Notes under the pieces: model-generated
The model's input: only the letters and a program-made list of their open reading frames with translations
Database searches by the model: none
Told to the model about the DNA's origin: nothing
Position numbers and translations under genes: made by a program
From: GCA-2725625 sp964574215
GTDB taxonomy: Bacteria > Pseudomonadota > Alphaproteobacteria > Rhodospirillales > UBA2165
Direction: 5' to 3'
Assembly (NCBI GenBank): GCA_964574215.1
Contig: CAZNLR010000010.1
Coordinates: forward strand, 1 to 64,000
Length of the DNA: 64,000 nucleotides
In this document: positions 25,483-34,168 of the stretch, piece by piece
How positions within the stretch are numbered: position 1 is the first letter of the stretch
Layout: every line of letters starts with the position of its first letter

Positions 25483-26363
25483 AGCCCCAGCACTCTAATC
25501 GCGTTATCCCGCAGCAGCTTCTTCTTCACCGCATGTTTCAAGCCCAGTTCGTGGACCTGGGGCAGGATGTGGTCGTGGGTGAAGGCGGTGGGGCCATTGG
25601 TGCCCCAGAGGACCTTGTCCTGGCCGCGGGTTTTGACGAAGGTGAGCAGGCTTTTGTCCCAGTATTTCGGCATATGGGCGTCCATGCCCACATAGACGTT
25701 GTCGTGCTTCCAGGCCATGGCGATCATTTCCTCGCACCAGGGCCAGCCGGTGTGGGTGCCGACGATGGTCAGGCCCGGAAAATCCAGGGCGATGTTGTCC
25801 AACAGGATGGGTCGCGCGTGTTCGCTGGGCATGCTTTCCGCCGAATGTCCCACCTGCATGGAAACGGGCACCCCCAGTTCCTCGCATTTGGCGTAGAAGG
25901 GATAGAGCCGGCGGTGGTCAATGGGAATGTTGAAACCGTAGACATGCAGATAGGCGGCCTTAAAGCCGAACTCCTTGATGCCCCGTTCCATATCGCGGAC
26001 ACCGTCCATGCCCTTCAGCGGGTTGATGCCGGCGAAACCGATGAAGCGGTCGGGGTGGGCTTCGATCACTTCGGCCATTTCCTCGTCGGTGACGTCGATG
26101 ATAATGCGGTCTTCTTTGTAGGACTTCATTTTGAACTGCATCATGCAATGTCTTTCGACACCCGCCTCGTCCATCAGCGCCACCATTTCGTCCGGGGTCC
26201 AGCCCTTGCGGATGACCTCGTCAAACTTCCACCACTCGGCCAGTTTGCGCAGCTCGTCACTGGCGAACCAGTATTTCTCGAAATACTGCTGGGTAAACAT
26301 ATAGCCCATGAAATCGATGGCCTTAATTTCCTCTTCTTCTTCAATATTTTCCTTATCGGACAT
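25479..26363 (-). CDS. Amidohydrolase-2-like protein with a degenerate metal site
   Basis: The protein has 294 residues. The body is amidohydrolase-2 (PDRFIGFAGINPLKGMDGV, PVSMQVGHS, IVGTHTGWPW). The first-strand H-x-H is replaced by Met19 and Tyr21 (AIDFMGYMF), and the C-terminal Asp of the usual GSD is Asn (WGTNGP). At least three canonical metal ligands are thus absent. It may be a metal-free lyase or a non-catalytic homologue. It is the last gene of the leftward acyl-CoA operon, 26 bases after the SDR. Confidence 0.8.
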   Translation of the reverse strand: MSDKENIEEEEEIKAIDFMGYMFTQQYFEKYWFASDELRKLAEWWKFDEVIRKGWTPDEMVALMDEAGVERHCMMQFKMKSYKEDRIIIDVTDEEMAEVIEAHPDRFIGFAGINPLKGMDGVRDMERGIKEFGFKAAYLHVYGFNIPIDHRRLYPFYAKCEELGVPVSMQVGHSAESMPSEHARPILLDNIALDFPGLTIVGTHTGWPWCEEMIAMAWKHDNVYVGMDAHMPKYWDKSLLTFVKTRGQDKVLWGTNGPTAFTHDHILPQVHELGLKHAVKKKLLRDNAIRVLGL

Positions 26364-26389
26364 AATGCGTTCCTCTTATTGTAATTTTT

Positions 26390-27142
26390 TTAGAGACCAA
26401 ACATGCCGCCGTCGACATTGATGACTTGGCCGTGAATATAGTGGCCTTCGTCCGAGGCCAGATATCTGAACATGGGGGCGATCATGTCGGTGGTGCCGAA
26501 TTTGCCCATGAGAATGCGGTTGAGGGTCGCCTCCCGGAATTTTTCGTCGCCCCTGATGGTTTCGGTCATGGCCGTTTCCACCACGCCCGGGCAGACGGCG
26601 TTGACGTTAATGTCGTAGCGGGCCAATTCCTTGGCGCAGCTTTTCATCAGACCCAGCATACCGCCCTTGGCGGCGCCGTAATTGCATTGGCCGATGGTGC
26701 CTTCCGATCCGGCGATTGAAGATACGAAAATGATGGAGCCGTAATTCTGCCCCTTCATGTGGCGCGCCGCCTCCCGTGTACAGAGGAACGACCCGGTTAG
26801 GTGGGAGTTGATCACATTAAACCATTTATCCAGCGTCATATTGGTCAGCATGGCCGGGTCGGAGGCGCCGGCGCAATTGACCAGAATATCCACCTTGCCG
26901 TAGGTCTCCACCGTGTGATCCACCAGGGAGATAACCTGGTTTTCATCGCCCACATCGGTTTGGACGAAAATTCCCTTGCCGCCCATGCCTTCGATCTGGG
27001 AGAGGGTCTCCTTGACCTCGTCGTGTTCGGCGATATCGGATATGACCACCGTGGCGCCTTCACGGACGAACTCCAACGCGCCCGCCTTACCGATGCCGCG
27101 GCCGCCACCGGTAATGATCGCTACTCTGCCAGCCAGTTTCAT
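26390..27142 (-). CDS. Short-chain dehydrogenase/reductase (FabG-like)
   Basis: This 250-residue classical SDR has cofactor site TGGGRGIGKAG, NCAGAS, catalytic Ser in VSSIAGSEG and Tyr-x3-Lys in YGAAKGG. The C-terminus HGQVINVDGGMFGL is typical. It probably oxidises a 3-hydroxyacyl-CoA or cyclic alcohol intermediate. It lies in the leftward operon, 22 bases downstream of the CoA-transferase gene. Confidence 0.88.
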   Translation of the reverse strand: MKLAGRVAIITGGGRGIGKAGALEFVREGATVVISDIAEHDEVKETLSQIEGMGGKGIFVQTDVGDENQVISLVDHTVETYGKVDILVNCAGASDPAMLTNMTLDKWFNVINSHLTGSFLCTREAARHMKGQNYGSIIFVSSIAGSEGTIGQCNYGAAKGGMLGLMKSCAKELARYDINVNAVCPGVVETAMTETIRGDEKFREATLNRILMGKFGTTDMIAPMFRYLASDEGHYIHGQVINVDGGMFGL

Positions 27143-27164
27143 GGCCTGCCTCCCCCGTTCAGTC

Positions 27165-28355
27165 TCAAATTACCCCATCTTCCCTAAGCTGCGCTCGCGC
27201 CGTTTCGTCGTAGCCGAGCTCGCTCAAAATTTCATCGGTATGCTGGCCGAAAGTGGGCGACGGTGAACGCAAGGTGTCCAGCTCGCCGGAAAAGCGGGCC
27301 GGGAAATCCAGTTGAACCTGTCGGCCCCGGTCCGGATCGTCCATCTCGGTTATCAGTCCCCTCTCCCGAAGATGTTCGTCCTTCAGCATTTGGACAGTAT
27401 CGAGGACCGGTATGACGCAGGTGTCCACGTCTTTAAGAAGATCGACCCACTCCTGCTGGGTCTTTCCGCCGATCAATTTCTTGACCGCCTCGGTGCCTTC
27501 TTCTCCTTCCCGGTAGTCCTCCAAATGGTGTTCCATCAAATCCATCCGGTCGGCGGCCTCCAGGAAATTCCGCCAGAATTTTTCCTCGTTGCAGCCCAGG
27601 GACATAAAGCGGCCGTCCTTGGTTTCATACGTATTGTAGACGATGCTGCCGCCTCTGAGATCGACCGGACGGGCGCGTTGGCCCTTTTGAGCGGCGAAGT
27701 GTTCGGCCACGCCCAGCAGATTGAAAGATGCCATAACATCGCTTTGGCAAACGTCGATATACTGGCCCCCGTTTTCATTTGGGCCCGTGTTGGCTTTCCC
27801 CATCAAAGCTGCCAAAACGGCAAAAGCGGTAAACAGGCCGCCGCCCGCCAAATCGGAGAACAGCGCTCCCGGCACCACAGGGCGGCCGGTATGCTGACCG
27901 GTCAGATTGAGAATGCCGGAAAGGGCGAGGTAATTGAGGTCGTGCCCCGGCTTGTCCCGCAGCGGCCCCGTCTGGCCGAAACCGGTGGTGGAGCAATATA
28001 TGATGTCCGGTTTAATCTCCTTGACCACATCGTAACCCAAACCCAGCCGTTCCATGACTCCTGGCCGGAAACTTTCGATGATGACGTCGTAGTCGGGCAC
28101 CAGTTTTTTGAAAATGGCAATGCCGTCCTCGTGCTTGAAGTTGAGCTTGAGGCTCTTTTTGTTGCGGTTGGCGAGAAGGAAGGCAGCGCTTTCATAAGAC
28201 TGAGTGGCTTCGCCCCATCGGCCGTAATCGCCGACCGTGGGCTCCTCCACTTTGACCACCTCGGCGCCGAGATCGCCCAACAACATGGTGCAGTAATGAT
28301 AAGGCAGCAGTCGGGTGCAATCTAGGATGCGGACGCCGGCGAGGGGTTGGTACAT
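27165..28355 (-). CDS. Family III CoA-transferase (CaiB/BaiF)
   Basis: The protein has 396 residues. The catalytic Asp of formyl-CoA transferase corresponds to Asp168 in LFSDLAGGG. Conserved CaiB stretches include GVRILDCTRLLP, LGDLGAEVVKVEEP and NRNKKSLKLN. Such enzymes move CoA between carboxylic acids, for example succinyl-CoA to an aromatic succinate. A single homodimeric copy is encoded, unlike the BbsEF heteromer of toluene degradation. It lies in the leftward operon between SDR and thiolase. Confidence 0.9.
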   Translation of the reverse strand: MYQPLAGVRILDCTRLLPYHYCTMLLGDLGAEVVKVEEPTVGDYGRWGEATQSYESAAFLLANRNKKSLKLNFKHEDGIAIFKKLVPDYDVIIESFRPGVMERLGLGYDVVKEIKPDIIYCSTTGFGQTGPLRDKPGHDLNYLALSGILNLTGQHTGRPVVPGALFSDLAGGGLFTAFAVLAALMGKANTGPNENGGQYIDVCQSDVMASFNLLGVAEHFAAQKGQRARPVDLRGGSIVYNTYETKDGRFMSLGCNEEKFWRNFLEAADRMDLMEHHLEDYREGEEGTEAVKKLIGGKTQQEWVDLLKDVDTCVIPVLDTVQMLKDEHLRERGLITEMDDPDRGRQVQLDFPARFSGELDTLRSPSPTFGQHTDEILSELGYDETARAQLREDGVI

Positions 28356-28376
28356 AAAGGAACTCCGTTAGTAGCT

Positions 28377-29552
28377 CTAATTTACATGGTTCGATAGGAT
28401 AATCACCACCGAGTTGCTGATGGAGCGGCCGCCCACATTGTGTTGCAACCCGTAGCCGTTTTTGATTTCCACTTGGCGCTCACCCGCTTCCTCGCGCAGA
28501 TGCCAATAGAGTTCGCAACATTGGGCGACGCCCGTCGCCCCCAGGGGGTGGCCCTTGCACAACAGGCCGCCGCTGACATTTACCGGCAGGTCGCCGTCCC
28601 GTTCGGTGACGCCTTTTTCGATCAGGTGCTTGGCGTCGCCCCGGTCACAAAACCCTAAATCTTCGTAGTCGATGATTTCGGTGATGGAGAAGCAATCATG
28701 CACTTCGGCGATATCCAACTGGTCCGGCGCAATGCCCGCCATGGTGTAGGCCTCTTTGGCGGACTTCACGGTCGCTTCGTAAGACGTATAGGATTCCACC
28801 TCGTGCTGATAATAATAATCGGTGCCGCAACCCATGCCCGCAATGTAGACCGGCTTGTCGGTGAACTTTTCGGCGATGTCGGCGTTGCAGATCAATAAAC
28901 ATGCCGCACCGTCGGTCTGGGGGCAGCAATCGAGAATATTAAGAGGCTCACAGACGGTGGGCGATTTCATGACGTCTTCCACGGTGATTTCCGACTGGAA
29001 CTGGGCATATGGGTCCAGGACGCCGTTTTTTCTGTTTTTAACCGCGACTTGGGCCATCTGTTCCTTGGTGAGGCCGTATTCGTGCATATAGCGGATGGCT
29101 TTGGGGGCGAACATGGTCATAGCCGTCTCGCCCAATGTCAGCAAAGGATGGCCCTGAACGGCAATGCCCAACAAGCCGCTGGTGGGCGCATCCCGCATTT
29201 TTTCGTAGCCGGCCACCAAGGCAACATCGTAGATACCCGACGCCACCCCGAAGGCGGCGTTGCGCAGCGTGTCGCTGCCGGTGGGGCAGCCGTTTTCCAC
29301 GCGGGTGCAGGGGATGCCCGCCAATCCCAAATGACCCACCAGGCTGACGCCGCCCTGGGCGCCCTGGCCGTGCAGTTCGGGCCGTGCCGTGCCGATCCAG
29401 GCGGCCTGGATATCCTTGGGGTCCATGCCTTTGTCGACGCTGGCCAGACATGCCAGATAGGCTTCCTCCAGCATGACCTCCCAGCTTTTCTCAAAAAGCT
29501 CGCCAAACGGAATCATGCCCGCGCCGACCAAGGCCACCCGGTTCCAACCCAT
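28377..29552 (-). CDS. SCP-x/lipid-transfer-type thiolase
   Basis: The protein has 391 residues with nucleophile Cys89 (VENGCPTGSD), AEVHDCFSITE and CKGHPLGATG, all features of the SCP-x thiolase group. This group is encoded next to DUF35 proteins in archaeal acetoacetyl-CoA thiolase/HMG-CoA synthase loci and in BbsAB benzoylsuccinyl-CoA thiolase. Here the neighbour, overlapping by one base, is an HMG-CoA-synthase/DUF35 fusion. It likely performs the final thiolytic cleavage of a 3-oxoacyl-CoA. Confidence 0.88.
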   Translation of the reverse strand: MGWNRVALVGAGMIPFGELFEKSWEVMLEEAYLACLASVDKGMDPKDIQAAWIGTARPELHGQGAQGGVSLVGHLGLAGIPCTRVENGCPTGSDTLRNAAFGVASGIYDVALVAGYEKMRDAPTSGLLGIAVQGHPLLTLGETAMTMFAPKAIRYMHEYGLTKEQMAQVAVKNRKNGVLDPYAQFQSEITVEDVMKSPTVCEPLNILDCCPQTDGAACLLICNADIAEKFTDKPVYIAGMGCGTDYYYQHEVESYTSYEATVKSAKEAYTMAGIAPDQLDIAEVHDCFSITEIIDYEDLGFCDRGDAKHLIEKGVTERDGDLPVNVSGGLLCKGHPLGATGVAQCCELYWHLREEAGERQVEIKNGYGLQHNVGGRSISNSVVIILSNHVN

Positions 29553-31009
29553 CAGTTGCTCCCCCCATTAATTCTAACGGGTCTAAAGACGTTGCCGTAG
29601 ACGGCCACACCCTCCTGGGTGACAATTTTGCGCATCACCAGTTCGACCGGCATATCGATTTCCACATCGTCGGAAGTGCGAATTTCCGTGCCCAGCGCTC
29701 GGTAGCGATTGCCGTCATCCAGATCACCGATGATTAACGCCTGTGGCGCGGTAAGGGGTGGCGGTACATAGAGACTGAGGCAATAAGTGTGAACCGTACC
29801 GTTCCGGGACAATACCCAAGGGTCGAAGTCCGTACCACCGCAGCGGACGCATATTTTTCTTATGGTGGCGGGATAACAGATATAGCCGCACGCCGTACAC
29901 TTAATGGCGTCTCGCCGCCTGATTTCCCTGCCGTCCCGCCACAAGGCGGCGGATGCAGGGGGCAGGCCGATCTTGGTTGGCGTATCCTGTTTTTCCAGCG
30001 TTCCTTTCATTCGGGCAAAGGCGACGTATTCCTCTACAGGGAAATTATCCTCGACATAGGAGGAAACAGATTTAGACCGGTCTTTGATCGTTACGATAGC
30101 ATCGGTCACGCGCAGCGAGACGGCGTCGCTGGCGCCGGACCCATAGGAGAGAACCAGCACCCGTTGTCCCGGTTCGGCGTGATCCAAAATATCGGCGAGT
30201 CCGACCATTGCCGATGCCGCGCCCAGATCGCCCAAAGAATTAAATATATTACCGTGGCTAAAATGATCCTGACTGGCGCCAAGGGTTTTGACCATTCCTT
30301 TCACCATGCCGGCGTTGGGTTGTTGCAGGACGACATGGTCGAAATCACCAATGCCGGCCTGGAGTTTTTCCAGCAATCCGGTGGCGGCCGCTTCCATATG
30401 CTGCTTGTAACCGTAGTCCCGGGTAAAGCGCGGTTCGTATTCCTTGACGTATGGGCTGTCCGCATCCCGCCAGCGGTCGACAAAATTTGTAGCGTGGCTA
30501 TAGGTTGCCTCAATTTCAGCGATAACGTTTTTCGTTCCCAACAGGAACGCCGCCGCGCCATCGCCGCAGTTCAGCTCCTCCTGGCTGCCCGCCGCTGCCG
30601 CACGCTCCTCGGCGCCGACCACCAGCCCGCTTTTGATGCGGCCCGACGCCACCGCGTCCTGGCAGGCTTTGAAAGCAGCGAAACTGGCCCGGGGTGAAGC
30701 GGTGAAATCGGCGTAATCGATCTCGTTACCGGCCCGCAGAACTTCGCCGATCACACCCAGGGAAGAATGTTCGAAATCGAGGGCGGAGCCGGTGCCGAAA
30801 TAGAGAGCGTTAAGGTCGGTGGCGCAGTCGATACCGGCATGGCTGACGGCGTTAAAGGCGGCCTCGGCGGCCATGGTGATGACATCTTCATCCGGACCGG
30901 CCACGGCATTGTTACCACGTCCACGGGACGACCATGCCTGGCCGATGACCGCGCGGTCGATGCGGTATTTGGGGATATAGACCCCGTATCCGGTAATGCC
31001 CACTGCCAT
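29552..31009 (-). CDS. HMG-CoA-synthase-like protein fused to a DUF35 Zn-ribbon/OB domain
   Basis: This 485-residue protein starts as an archaeal-type HMG-CoA synthase (VGITGYGVYIPKYRI, residues 1-330) and ends as DUF35 (Zn ribbon Cys371, Cys374, Cys387, Cys390, then an OB fold). By motif alignment all three catalytic residues are lost. The Glu region reads FGTGSA, the Cys region TASPRAS (Ser105) and the FHQPN His is Gln229 in LQQPN. It is therefore probably a scaffold or CoA-binding partner of the adjacent thiolase rather than a synthase. The gap to the upstream dehydrogenase gene is 9 bases. Confidence 0.82.
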   Translation of the reverse strand: MAVGITGYGVYIPKYRIDRAVIGQAWSSRGRGNNAVAGPDEDVITMAAEAAFNAVSHAGIDCATDLNALYFGTGSALDFEHSSLGVIGEVLRAGNEIDYADFTASPRASFAAFKACQDAVASGRIKSGLVVGAEERAAAAGSQEELNCGDGAAAFLLGTKNVIAEIEATYSHATNFVDRWRDADSPYVKEYEPRFTRDYGYKQHMEAAATGLLEKLQAGIGDFDHVVLQQPNAGMVKGMVKTLGASQDHFSHGNIFNSLGDLGAASAMVGLADILDHAEPGQRVLVLSYGSGASDAVSLRVTDAIVTIKDRSKSVSSYVEDNFPVEEYVAFARMKGTLEKQDTPTKIGLPPASAALWRDGREIRRRDAIKCTACGYICYPATIRKICVRCGGTDFDPWVLSRNGTVHTYCLSLYVPPPLTAPQALIIGDLDDGNRYRALGTEIRTSDDVEIDMPVELVMRKIVTQEGVAVYGNVFRPVRINGGSN

Positions 31010-31018
31010 GGGAATATC

Positions 31019-31876
31019 TTAGCCTTTTTTACTGTGGTCGTAGAATCCTTTGCCGGTTTTAATGCCCAGATGACCCGCCGACACCATTTGACGCAGCAGC
31101 GGCGACGGCCGGAACCTGTCCCCCAATTTATGGGTCAGGTCGTCCAAGATCATCAGGATGGTTTCCAAACCGATCAAATCGGAAAGTTCCAACGGACCCA
31201 TCGGCCAATTGAACCCGTAACGGCAGGCCGCGTCGATATCTTCGGGCGAACTGACGCCGTCGGCCAGGGTGTGGATGCCTTCGTTGATCATAATGATGCC
31301 GACCCGAGACGAGACAAAGCCGGGATAATCCTTGCAGGGGACGGGCGCCTTGCCGACCTCGGCCAGGAATTTGATCATCGTTTCCGTCGTTTCCGGGGCA
31401 GTGGAAAATCCATTGACCACCTCGACCAGTTTCATCACCGCGGGCGGGTGGTGAAAATGAGTGCCGATGGTCCGCCCCGGGTGTTTGGTCTGGTTCATCA
31501 CATCGGTAATGGGCAACGCCGACGTGGTGGTCGCCAGGATAACGTTCTCCGGCATCAGGGCATCCAAATCCGTCGCGATTTTGCGCTTGATATCGACGTT
31601 TTCGGGCGCCGCTTCGATAACCATATCGACATCCGCTGCCTCTTCGTAACTTTTGACCAAAGAAAGCCGTGAGGCGATGTCCTTGAAATCGGCCTCCGTG
31701 TATCTGCCTTTTTCGACGCCGCGGTTGACCGCCGCCAGAATTTTATCGTGGCCCTTTTGAGCGGCTTCTTCGGAGGCATCGAATAATTTGACCTCGGCGC
31801 CGCCGGTGACACAAACCTGGGCGATGCCGTGGCCCATTTGCCCTGCGCCCACAACCAGTACTTTTTTAATATCCAA
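31019..31876 (-). CDS. 3-hydroxyacyl-CoA (3-hydroxybutyryl-CoA type) dehydrogenase
   Basis: The Rossmann NAD site is GAGQMGHGIAQV. Catalytic Ser (TTTSALP), His (GTHFHHPP) and Glu (KLVEVV) are present, while the Asn usually found in GFIVNR is Ser (GFVSSR). TTG at 31876 is preferred (285 residues) because GGGAGGG lies six bases upstream. The longer ATG start at 31891 would use that Shine-Dalgarno sequence as coding sequence. It is the first gene of the leftward operon and sits under the promoter and TetR site at 31906-31953. Confidence 0.87.
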   Translation of the reverse strand: MDIKKVLVVGAGQMGHGIAQVCVTGGAEVKLFDASEEAAQKGHDKILAAVNRGVEKGRYTEADFKDIASRLSLVKSYEEAADVDMVIEAAPENVDIKRKIATDLDALMPENVILATTTSALPITDVMNQTKHPGRTIGTHFHHPPAVMKLVEVVNGFSTAPETTETMIKFLAEVGKAPVPCKDYPGFVSSRVGIIMINEGIHTLADGVSSPEDIDAACRYGFNWPMGPLELSDLIGLETILMILDDLTHKLGDRFRPSPLLRQMVSAGHLGIKTGKGFYDHSKKG

Positions 31877-31905
31877 GGTGATCCCTCCCATAAATATAAC
31901 AAAAA

Positions 31906-31917
31906 ACGAACGACCGT
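31906..31917 (-). promoter_or_regulatory. Candidate TetR operator, copy 2
   Basis: On the - strand it reads ACGGTCGTTCGT, 11 of 12 identical to 23843-23854, and is likewise flanked by A and T runs. It is 7 bases downstream of the -10 box and upstream of the dehydrogenase start, so a bound repressor would block initiation. Confidence 0.65.
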
Positions 31918-31924
31918 TTTTAAA

Positions 31925-31953
31925 ATATTATGTGCTTAATTTAACCTTGTCAA
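31925..31953 (-). promoter_or_regulatory. Strong sigma-70 promoter of the leftward acyl-CoA operon
   Basis: A perfect TTGACA (31948-31953) and TAATAT (31925-31930) are separated by 17 bases on the - strand. This is the best promoter match seen in the window. It should drive the run of leftward genes from the dehydrogenase to the amidohydrolase at 25479. Confidence 0.75.
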
Positions 31954-32151
31954 CGGCGTCCGGCCAAGCCGGAAATTCGGTTTCGAAAGCCGTGAATGGA
32001 GTGATTTTTTACCTGAATTGCCGGACAAGTAAGTTGTATTTCAAGGTACGATTAGACAATAATAGCGATCCGGTTGTATTTTTACAGTCGGTTAAATGCT
32101 CGTCAGTCCACGCTTTATCGGCGTTGGGTATGATTGTAGGGAAAATTAACA

Positions 32152-32517
32152 ATGCCTAGAATTTTGGTAATTGACGATGAGGAAATGGTCCGGGAAACGC
32201 TGCGTTTGGTTCTTGAAAACAAGGGCTATGAGGTTGAAGAAGCGGAGAACGGCGCCGATGGCATTGATTTGCAGCGGAAAAATCCTTTTGATCTGATCAT
32301 TACGGACATTCTTATGCCCACCCAAGAAGGGATAGGAACCATCGTCGAGTTGAAAAAAGAATTTAAAGACATCCGGATCATCGCAATTTCCGGCGGTGGA
32401 CGGACCGATAAAGTCGACTATTTGGAAAGCGCGTCCATGCTGGGCGCCAACAAGGTCCTGGCCAAGCCTTTTTCCAACGAAGAGCTTGTTTTATCGGTGG
32501 AGGAATGTCTTCAATAA
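32152..32517 (+). CDS. Stand-alone response-regulator receiver protein (CheY-like)
   Basis: The protein has 121 residues and a complete receiver domain: acidic pair Asp9-Asp10 (VIDDEE), phospho-acceptor Asp in IITDILMP, Ser in IAISGGG and Lys in LAKPF. There is no output domain and no histidine kinase gene nearby. TAGGG precedes the ATG. It may relay phosphate to a protein partner or to a diguanylate cyclase elsewhere. The gap to the next gene is 103 bases with no clear terminator. Confidence 0.9.
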   Translation: MPRILVIDDEEMVRETLRLVLENKGYEVEEAENGADGIDLQRKNPFDLIITDILMPTQEGIGTIVELKKEFKDIRIIAISGGGRTDKVDYLESASMLGANKVLAKPFSNEELVLSVEECLQ

Positions 32518-32620
32518 GGGACATTGATCTGCGACGTACAAAAATTTAGCTCAATAGCTGTCGTTTTTTCGAAAAGCCGAAGAACTAAAAAAAATGCTCG
32601 GACTTTAAGGGGGCGTATAA

Positions 32621-34168
32621 ATGTTGAATCTCTGGCAGGCCTTGGACCGCACCATTCGCCACAATTTGGATCGCACGGCGATCGTCGAAAAAATCGATGG
32701 CACCGCTTCCACCATGTCTTGGCGCGAGTTCGGCGAACGCGTTGGAAAATCTTCCGGTGTTTTGAAAGACCAAGGCGTATCCGAAGGGGCTGGATACGGC
32801 ATATGTATGAAAAATTCCGCTCGTTTCGATGAGATCAAGTGGGCCGGATTTAGAGCCGGTGCCATCCCGGTGCCCATCAACTGGCGGCTGGCGCCACCCG
32901 AGATCGTGCATATCCTGGAAGACTCGGGCGCCGAAACGGTTTTTGTCGAAGCCGATTTTCTGCCGCTGTTCGAGGCGCCGGAATTGCAGCCGTGGCGCGA
33001 CAAGCTGATATGCACCGATACGCCGGAGAATGGATCGGACTATTTGGTTTACGACGATTTGTTCGAAAAGGCGGGGACCCCCGCGGCGGCTGATGTCGAT
33101 CCGGAAGAAGACGCCATCCTTCTCTACACTGGCGGCACCACCGGCCGCAGCAAAGGCGTACGGCTTAGCCACACCAATATCTACACCTGCGCGGTGGCTT
33201 ATACGATGGGACTGCAGGGCAAACCGGATGATGTCTATCTGCACGTGGCGCCCATGTTTCATTCAGCTGATTTGCTGGCGACCGGCTGGTTTCTAATCGG
33301 CGCCGGGCAGGCCTATCTGCCCATGTTTTCGCCGCCCGCTCTCTTCGATGCCATTGAAATATGCAGCGTAACCGTCGTCATATTGGTCCCGACGATGGTC
33401 ATTATGACGCTCAACGATCCAAGTTTTGCCGCCTTTGACAGATCGAGCCTGCGCCGCATCGCCATTGGATCGGCGCCGCTCGCCCCGGAGCTTTCCAAAG
33501 GGCTGGCGGACAACTTCCCCGATGTCGGATTGTCCAATACTTACGGTCTGACGGAAGTGGCGCCCGATTTGACCATATTCGAACCCGATGAATTCAGGGA
33601 AGCCATTGATAAGGATTTGCCCCACCGGGCGTCGGTGGGTAAGCCAAACGTGTTTGTCGATCTCAAAGTCGTGGACGAGGACGGACAGGAAGTCGAACAG
33701 GGCGAGAGTGGTGAATTGTGGGCGCGCGGACCCAATATTATGAAAGGATATCTGAACCTGCCGGAACAAACGGCAGAGGTTCTGGTGGATGGCTGGTTCA
33801 AAACCGGCGATGTCGCGCGGTTTGACGAAAACGGTTACGTTTATCTGCTGGACCGCACCAAGGATATGATCATCACCGGCGGCGAGAACGTCTATTCCAC
33901 CGAAGTGGAAAACGTGTTGTACAAACACCCCGATGTTATGGAATGCGCCGTCATCGGCGTCGCCGACGACAAGCTAGGCGAAAAACTGATGGCGGTGATT
34001 GTCCGGCGGCCCGATACCGACCCGACCCCGGTGGACATCATTGCGCATTGCCGGGAATCCATCGGCGGCTATAAGATACCGAGGCATATCGAATTTGTCG
34101 ACGCCATGCCCAAAAACGCCATGGGAAAAATTCTCAAGAACGAATTGAGGGAAATCTATAGCCAATGA
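32621..34168 (+). CDS. AMP-forming acyl-CoA synthetase/ligase
   Basis: This 515-residue member of the ANL superfamily has the P-loop YTGGTTGRSKG, adenylate motif NTYGLTEVAP, hinge GWFKTGDVARFDENGYVYLLDR and the C-terminal catalytic Lys in NAMGKILK. It activates a carboxylic acid to its CoA thioester with ATP. The acid is unknown, but the neighbouring CoA enzymes and Mo enzymes suggest an aromatic or cyclic acid. The strong site AGGGGG precedes the ATG. The stop overlaps the start of the Mo enzyme gene (ATGA). Confidence 0.9.
   Translation: MLNLWQALDRTIRHNLDRTAIVEKIDGTASTMSWREFGERVGKSSGVLKDQGVSEGAGYGICMKNSARFDEIKWAGFRAGAIPVPINWRLAPPEIVHILEDSGAETVFVEADFLPLFEAPELQPWRDKLICTDTPENGSDYLVYDDLFEKAGTPAAADVDPEEDAILLYTGGTTGRSKGVRLSHTNIYTCAVAYTMGLQGKPDDVYLHVAPMFHSADLLATGWFLIGAGQAYLPMFSPPALFDAIEICSVTVVILVPTMVIMTLNDPSFAAFDRSSLRRIAIGSAPLAPELSKGLADNFPDVGLSNTYGLTEVAPDLTIFEPDEFREAIDKDLPHRASVGKPNVFVDLKVVDEDGQEVEQGESGELWARGPNIMKGYLNLPEQTAEVLVDGWFKTGDVARFDENGYVYLLDRTKDMIITGGENVYSTEVENVLYKHPDVMECAVIGVADDKLGEKLMAVIVRRPDTDPTPVDIIAHCRESIGGYKIPRHIEFVDAMPKNAMGKILKNELREIYSQ

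Noticed and set aside
32524..32832. 102-codon + strand frame
   Set aside because: It overlaps the start of the acyl-CoA ligase, which has a clear ribosome site and family motifs.
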